From NCBI RefSeq assembly GCF_000426285.1, contig NZ_AUFB01000012.1, positions 124,001 through 188,000 on the forward strand: a DNA stretch of 64,000 nucleotides, read 5' to 3'. The stretch is from Rhizobium leucaenae USDA 9039 (GTDB lineage Bacteria; Pseudomonadota; Alphaproteobacteria; Rhizobiales; Rhizobiaceae). The notes beneath the pieces are model-generated. The model did no database searches, was not told where the DNA came from, and saw only the letters and a list, made by a program, of their open reading frames with translations. Below are positions 61,066 through 64,000 of the stretch, piece by piece; positions within the stretch are counted from its first letter, which is position 1, and each line of letters starts with the position of its first letter. The translations under genes were made by a program, and so were the position numbers.

Positions 61066-61419
61066 CGAGGCTCCCGGTTTTCCCGTTGAATCTGTCTCAA
61101 GAAGGATCTGCTCCCCGCACCTGTTAGTCCAAAAATGGTTTCGGATAGGGCGATTTCAAGCGTTGTTAAACGATGAGCCGCGATCGGTGCGGGTGACCGA
61201 TTGCGCAATAATCTCATCCGCACTTATGCGCATGGCGATATGCTGCGCTGCAAAAAACGCACGCGACAGCGATATCGCCCTGATTCATAGTATTAATTGA
61301 GGTGCGTTCGCGCCTCTTCCGTCTTTCATTCCGCATCGTGCATCCGAGACCGAATCCCGGTTTTCCCAGCCCGTTGCCCGCTTTGCGGCTTTCTGCATGA
61401 TTGCCGCCCAGGAGTTTTC
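61066..61419. other. Intergenic region upstream of the MFS exporter
   Basis: About 350 bases between the divergent lipid kinase and MFS genes. There is a short dyad TTGCGCAA near 61200 and a TATTAATT near 61290, but no clear promoter. I see no gene; the open frame running into the MFS gene has no ribosome-binding site until 61410. Confidence 0.5.
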
Positions 61420-62637
61420 GTGAGCGATATCGCCGTCGACCTCATTGATTCCCGGTCCGGCCTCGAGGCGCCGTCACGGACGGCGATCGCCCTTGTCACG
61501 CTGGCACTCGCCGTCGGCAGCTTCGGCATCGGTACGGGTGAATTCGTCATCATGGGCTTGTTGCCTGAGGTCGCCGATACCTTCGGCGTCACGACCCCGC
61601 AAGCAGGCCATGTCATCAGCGCCTATGCGCTCGGCGTCGTTGTCGGCGCGCCGGTCATCGCCGTTCTCGCCGCCAAGATGGCGCGACGCACTCTGCTTCT
61701 GCTGATGATGGCAATCTTTGCAGCCGGCAATATTTCCAGCGCTCTGGCTCCGACTTTCGAAAGCTTCGCGGCTCTGCGTTTCATCACCGGCCTGCCGCAT
61801 GGCGCTTATTTCGGCGTCGCGGCGCTTGTCGCCGCCTCGATGGTTCCTGTCCATCGCCGCGTGCGTGCCGTCGGCCAGGTGATGCTCGGCCTCACCATCG
61901 CTACCCTGATCGGCACGCCGATCGCCACCTTTCTCGGCCAGCTTTTGAACTGGCGGGCGGCCTTCATGATGGTCGGCGGCGTTGGCCTCGTGACCATGCT
62001 GCTGATTGTCCTGTTCCTGCCCAAGGACAAGGTCGAGGAAGGCGCAAGCATAGCCCGCGAGCTGGGGGCTCTTCGCCGCATCCAGGTGTGGCTGACGCTC
62101 GGCATCGCCGCAGTCGGTTTCGGCGGCATGTTCTCGATCTTCAGCTATGTCGCGACGACGACAACGCAGGTTGCCGGTCTGGGAACAGGCATGGTGCCGG
62201 TCGTGCTGGCGCTTTTCGGCATCGGCATGAATGTCGGCAATGTCGTCGGCTCGCGCTTGGGCGACCTGTCGCTCAAGGGCACGATCGGCGGCATGATGGT
62301 CTTCAACGTCGTCATCATGACGCTGTTTTCGCTGACCGCGGCCAATCCCGTGATGCTCTGCCTCTGCGTCTTCCTCATCGGCTGCGGTTTTGCCGCCTGC
62401 CCAGCGGTGCAGACGCGTCTCATGGACGTTGCCGCCGACGCGCAGACGCTGGCCGCCGCCTCCAACCATTCGGCCTTCAACATCGCCAATGCGCTCGGCG
62501 CCTGGCTTGGCGGTATGGTGATCTCCTGGGGCTTCACGGCGGCATCGACGGGCTATGTCGGCGCCGTGCTCTCCGTCTTCGGCCTGATCGTTTTCGGACT
62601 TTCAGTCGCTTTGGAGCGCAACGGCCGGAGCGCATGA
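61420..62637 (+). CDS. MFS exporter (DHA1/AraJ-like)
   Basis: A 405-residue major facilitator with 12 transmembrane helices. The motif FGIGTGEFVIMGLLPEVAD in helix 1 is typical of AraJ/YdhP-type DHA1 exporters, and motif A-like AKMARRTLL follows helix 2. The start is a GTG at 61420 with AGGAG five bases upstream; earlier in-frame starts are not conserved. It probably exports a sugar or drug by proton exchange. No regulator is adjacent. Confidence 0.87.
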   Translation: MSDIAVDLIDSRSGLEAPSRTAIALVTLALAVGSFGIGTGEFVIMGLLPEVADTFGVTTPQAGHVISAYALGVVVGAPVIAVLAAKMARRTLLLLMMAIFAAGNISSALAPTFESFAALRFITGLPHGAYFGVAALVAASMVPVHRRVRAVGQVMLGLTIATLIGTPIATFLGQLLNWRAAFMMVGGVGLVTMLLIVLFLPKDKVEEGASIARELGALRRIQVWLTLGIAAVGFGGMFSIFSYVATTTTQVAGLGTGMVPVVLALFGIGMNVGNVVGSRLGDLSLKGTIGGMMVFNVVIMTLFSLTAANPVMLCLCVFLIGCGFAACPAVQTRLMDVAADAQTLAAASNHSAFNIANALGAWLGGMVISWGFTAASTGYVGAVLSVFGLIVFGLSVALERNGRSA

Positions 62638-62689
62638 GGCTGGAGGGCAAGGTCGTTCTGGCCGGCTTCTGAACCCACTCATTCCCTTC

Positions 62690-62727
62690 GATCGGCCGGG
62701 TGCACGCCACCGGGCCGATCTCGTTTT
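62690..62727 (+). terminator. Terminator after the MFS gene
   Basis: GATCGGCC (62690-62697) pairs with GGCCGATC (62713-62720), followed by TCGTTTT. It lies 53 bases after the MFS stop. Confidence 0.65.
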
Positions 62728-62739
62728 GACATTTTTGCA

Positions 62740-63026
62740 ACAACGATTCCTGCAAGGCCTAAGCCTTTAGCCGCCCAACACAAAATTACCTGCGACATTG
62801 TGGCATTAACCATCGGCGCCACTTGACTTTTCGCCTCTTCGGAGCGACTTCTCCCGATGTGGGGAACACGTGTTTTTCCATACCGATTAACCGGAGCCAT
62901 CTTACGATGCCTAGCGACAGTAGTAGTCGATTGCCTTTGCCGTCAGTGGCTTTCGTGCTGTAACCGACTCCTGTCGGCTCGCCACGATCTGTCACGACGG
63001 CGGATCGACCGGAAAGGCGAGCTATA
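62740..63026 (+). promoter_or_regulatory. Structured 5' leader of mgtE with sequestered ribosome-binding site
   Basis: Several hairpins can be drawn: ATCGG/CCGAT (62812-62816 with 62854-62858) around a UUCG-capped CTC-GAG stem (62835-62844); CGAC/GTCG (62915-62918 with 62926-62929); CCGAC-TCCT-GTCGG (62964-62977); and a long-range stem GCTCGCC/GGCGAGC (62977-62983 with 63016-63022) enclosing CGATC/GATCG (62985-62989 with 63003-63007). The last stem covers the purine-rich AAGGCGAG just before the mgtE ATG, so translation could be gated by folding. No known riboswitch consensus is recognised. Confidence 0.5.
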
Positions 63027-64000
63027 ATGAACATCAACAGCTTTCCCGTGCGGGCGGGCAATGCCGCTCGTGCATTTATCAATAATAACCGCGCCCTTAC
63101 CATTGCAGAACGCGTAGAATCGTTGAACGCGCTCGAGGCCGGCGAAGCCGCACGCATCCTGGCCAAGATGCCGGAGGAGCGGGCCGTTCGCATTCTCGAT
63201 CGGCCGGAACTGCGCAACGCGCCTGCCATTCTCGAAGTCATGACCAACGCGGACGCCGCACGGCTGCTGCACGGCATGTCCAACGACCGCGTCGCCGACA
63301 TCCTTCTCGAACTGGATGACGACGCACGCACTCGGCTGTTCACCACCCTTGAAGAACCGGCTCGTGTCGCGATCCAGGACCTGATGGGTTATCCGCCGCG
63401 CACGGCCGGTGGCATCATGACGACGGAGTACGTCAGCGTGTTCGCCAGTTGGACCGTTGCACAGACACTCGACCATGTGCGCCAGGTAGAGCGCTCCCGC
63501 GAGACGGTCTATGCCATCTATGTGCTCGACGACGACACCCATGCGCTGCTGCATGTCGTGACGCTGCGCCGTCTCATCACCGGCCAGCCCGACGCCTGCA
63601 TTCTGACCGTGGCACAGAAGGGTACGCCGGTCACGGCGCCCGCGCTGATGAAGCAGGAGGATGTCGCGCGGCTGATCCGCCGTCACGACCTGCTCGCCCT
63701 GCCGGTCGTCGACGAAAACGGCCTGATGCTCGGCATCGTCACGGTCGACGACGTCATCGATACGATGATCGCCGATACGACCGAAGCTGCGCAGCGGTTC
63801 GGCGGTATGGAGGCCCTCGGCCAGCCCTACATGAAGATCGGCTTTGCGGGCATGATCCGCAAGCGCGCCGGCTGGCTCGCTGCCCTCTTCCTCGGCGAAA
63901 TGCTGACGGCCAGCGCTATGCAGCATTTCGAAGGCGAGTTGGAGAAGGCTGTCGTGCTGACGCTGTTCATCCCGCTGATCATGAGTTCGGGCGGCAATTC
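63027..64000 (+). CDS. mgtE: Magnesium transporter MgtE (3' truncated by window end)
   Basis: The ATG at 63027 opens a frame that runs to the end of the window (324 codons visible). The N-terminal superhelical MgtE_N domain is clear (ALEAGEAARILAKMPEERAV and later DILLELDDDARTRLF), followed by CBS domains (YPPRTAGGIMTTEYV, LALPVVDENGLMLGIVTVDDVID) and the start of the transmembrane domain (RAGWLAALFLGEMLTAS, IPLIMSSGGN). MgtE is an inner-membrane Mg2+ channel gated by Mg2+ binding to the cytoplasmic domains. The C-terminal helices lie beyond the window. Confidence 0.93.
   Translation, partial: MNINSFPVRAGNAARAFINNNRALTIAERVESLNALEAGEAARILAKMPEERAVRILDRPELRNAPAILEVMTNADAARLLHGMSNDRVADILLELDDDARTRLFTTLEEPARVAIQDLMGYPPRTAGGIMTTEYVSVFASWTVAQTLDHVRQVERSRETVYAIYVLDDDTHALLHVVTLRRLITGQPDACILTVAQKGTPVTAPALMKQEDVARLIRRHDLLALPVVDENGLMLGIVTVDDVIDTMIADTTEAAQRFGGMEALGQPYMKIGFAGMIRKRAGWLAALFLGEMLTASAMQHFEGELEKAVVLTLFIPLIMSSGGN

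Noticed and set aside
62740..63026. Assignment of the mgtE leader to the M-box (ykoK) riboswitch
   Set aside because: I could not find the conserved M-box core elements; only generic hairpins are visible, so it is reported as uncharacterised.
1..64000. CRISPR arrays, prophage, plasmid replication or symbiosis genes
   Set aside because: No regularly spaced repeats, integrase, phage structural, repABC, nod or nif genes were seen in either strand.

Overview
This window is chromosomal DNA from a fast-growing alphaproteobacterium of the Rhizobium group. The evidence is the DUF2062-acpS-lepB-rnc-era cluster next to a bifunctional Rsh/RelA and rpoZ, the RopA-type porins, the iolR-iolCDEB inositol cluster with its flanking oxidoreductase, an intergenic repeat of the RIME type, and GC-rich coding with AT-richer promoters. 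No nod, nif, conjugation or phage genes are seen. The last gene (mgtE) and the first (a conserved hypothetical) run off the ends.

Layout. 1-2.7 kb: the end of an unknown protein, a mosaic repeat, then a tightly overlapping trio (YgfZ-like, HD phosphohydrolase, tyrosine phosphatase). 2.7-4.2 kb: Cu/Zn superoxide dismutase flanked on both sides by small related EF-hand proteins. 4.4-12.9 kb: a large DUF2339 membrane protein, an HD hydrolase, a MOSC protein, a zinc-ribbon/cyclase/ATPase/TPR regulator preceded by an attenuator-like RNA, and a thioredoxin-fold redoxin. 12.9-24.8 kb, mostly on the minus strand: housekeeping genes recO, era, rnc, lepB, acpS, DUF2062, rsh/relA, rpoZ, smpB and dapA, with a CheY-like regulator and a Crp/Fnr regulator placed between era and recO, plus a 49-codon DUF3563 gene. 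25-28 kb: lytic transglycosylase and an alpha/beta hydrolase. 28-31 kb: two tandem RopA-type porins. 31.6 kb: tRNA-Ser(GCU), with an IS-end-like direct repeat beside its 3' end.

31.9-41.4 kb: a ferredoxin-reductase-like flavoprotein, then the inositol catabolic block. A Gfo/Idh/MocA oxidoreductase is divergent from iolR, which is followed by iolC (fused to DUF2090), iolD, iolE and iolB. GGAA-N6-TTCC-type sites in both promoter regions fit control by the RpiR-type IolR. iolA, an obvious inositol 2-dehydrogenase idhA and a transporter are not in the window. 41.4-50.5 kb: MATE exporter, several small accessory proteins (glyoxalase-like, host-attachment family, PilZ, Sel1, DUF2147), a HisC-like aminotransferase, AMP nucleosidase and a PCMT-like methyltransferase.

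50.3-53.1 kb: three consecutive DGPF/YciI proteins followed by an ECF42-type sigma factor. 53.1-57.3 kb: an envelope glycolipid module (flippase-like membrane protein, GT2 and GT39 glycosyltransferases) and a Nudix hydrolase. 57.3-60.1 kb: a class III aminotransferase divergent from a glutamine-synthetase-like ligase, a likely amine or polyamine catabolic pair. 60.1-64 kb: a diacylglycerol-kinase-family lipid kinase, an MFS exporter and the start of mgtE, whose long leader can fold over its ribosome-binding site.

The most interesting unexplained signals are the mutually exclusive hairpins before the nucleotide-cyclase gene, the structured mgtE leader, the EF-hand pair around sodC with a shared C-terminal GQYD tail, and a palindromic repeat that supplies the stop codon of a response regulator.
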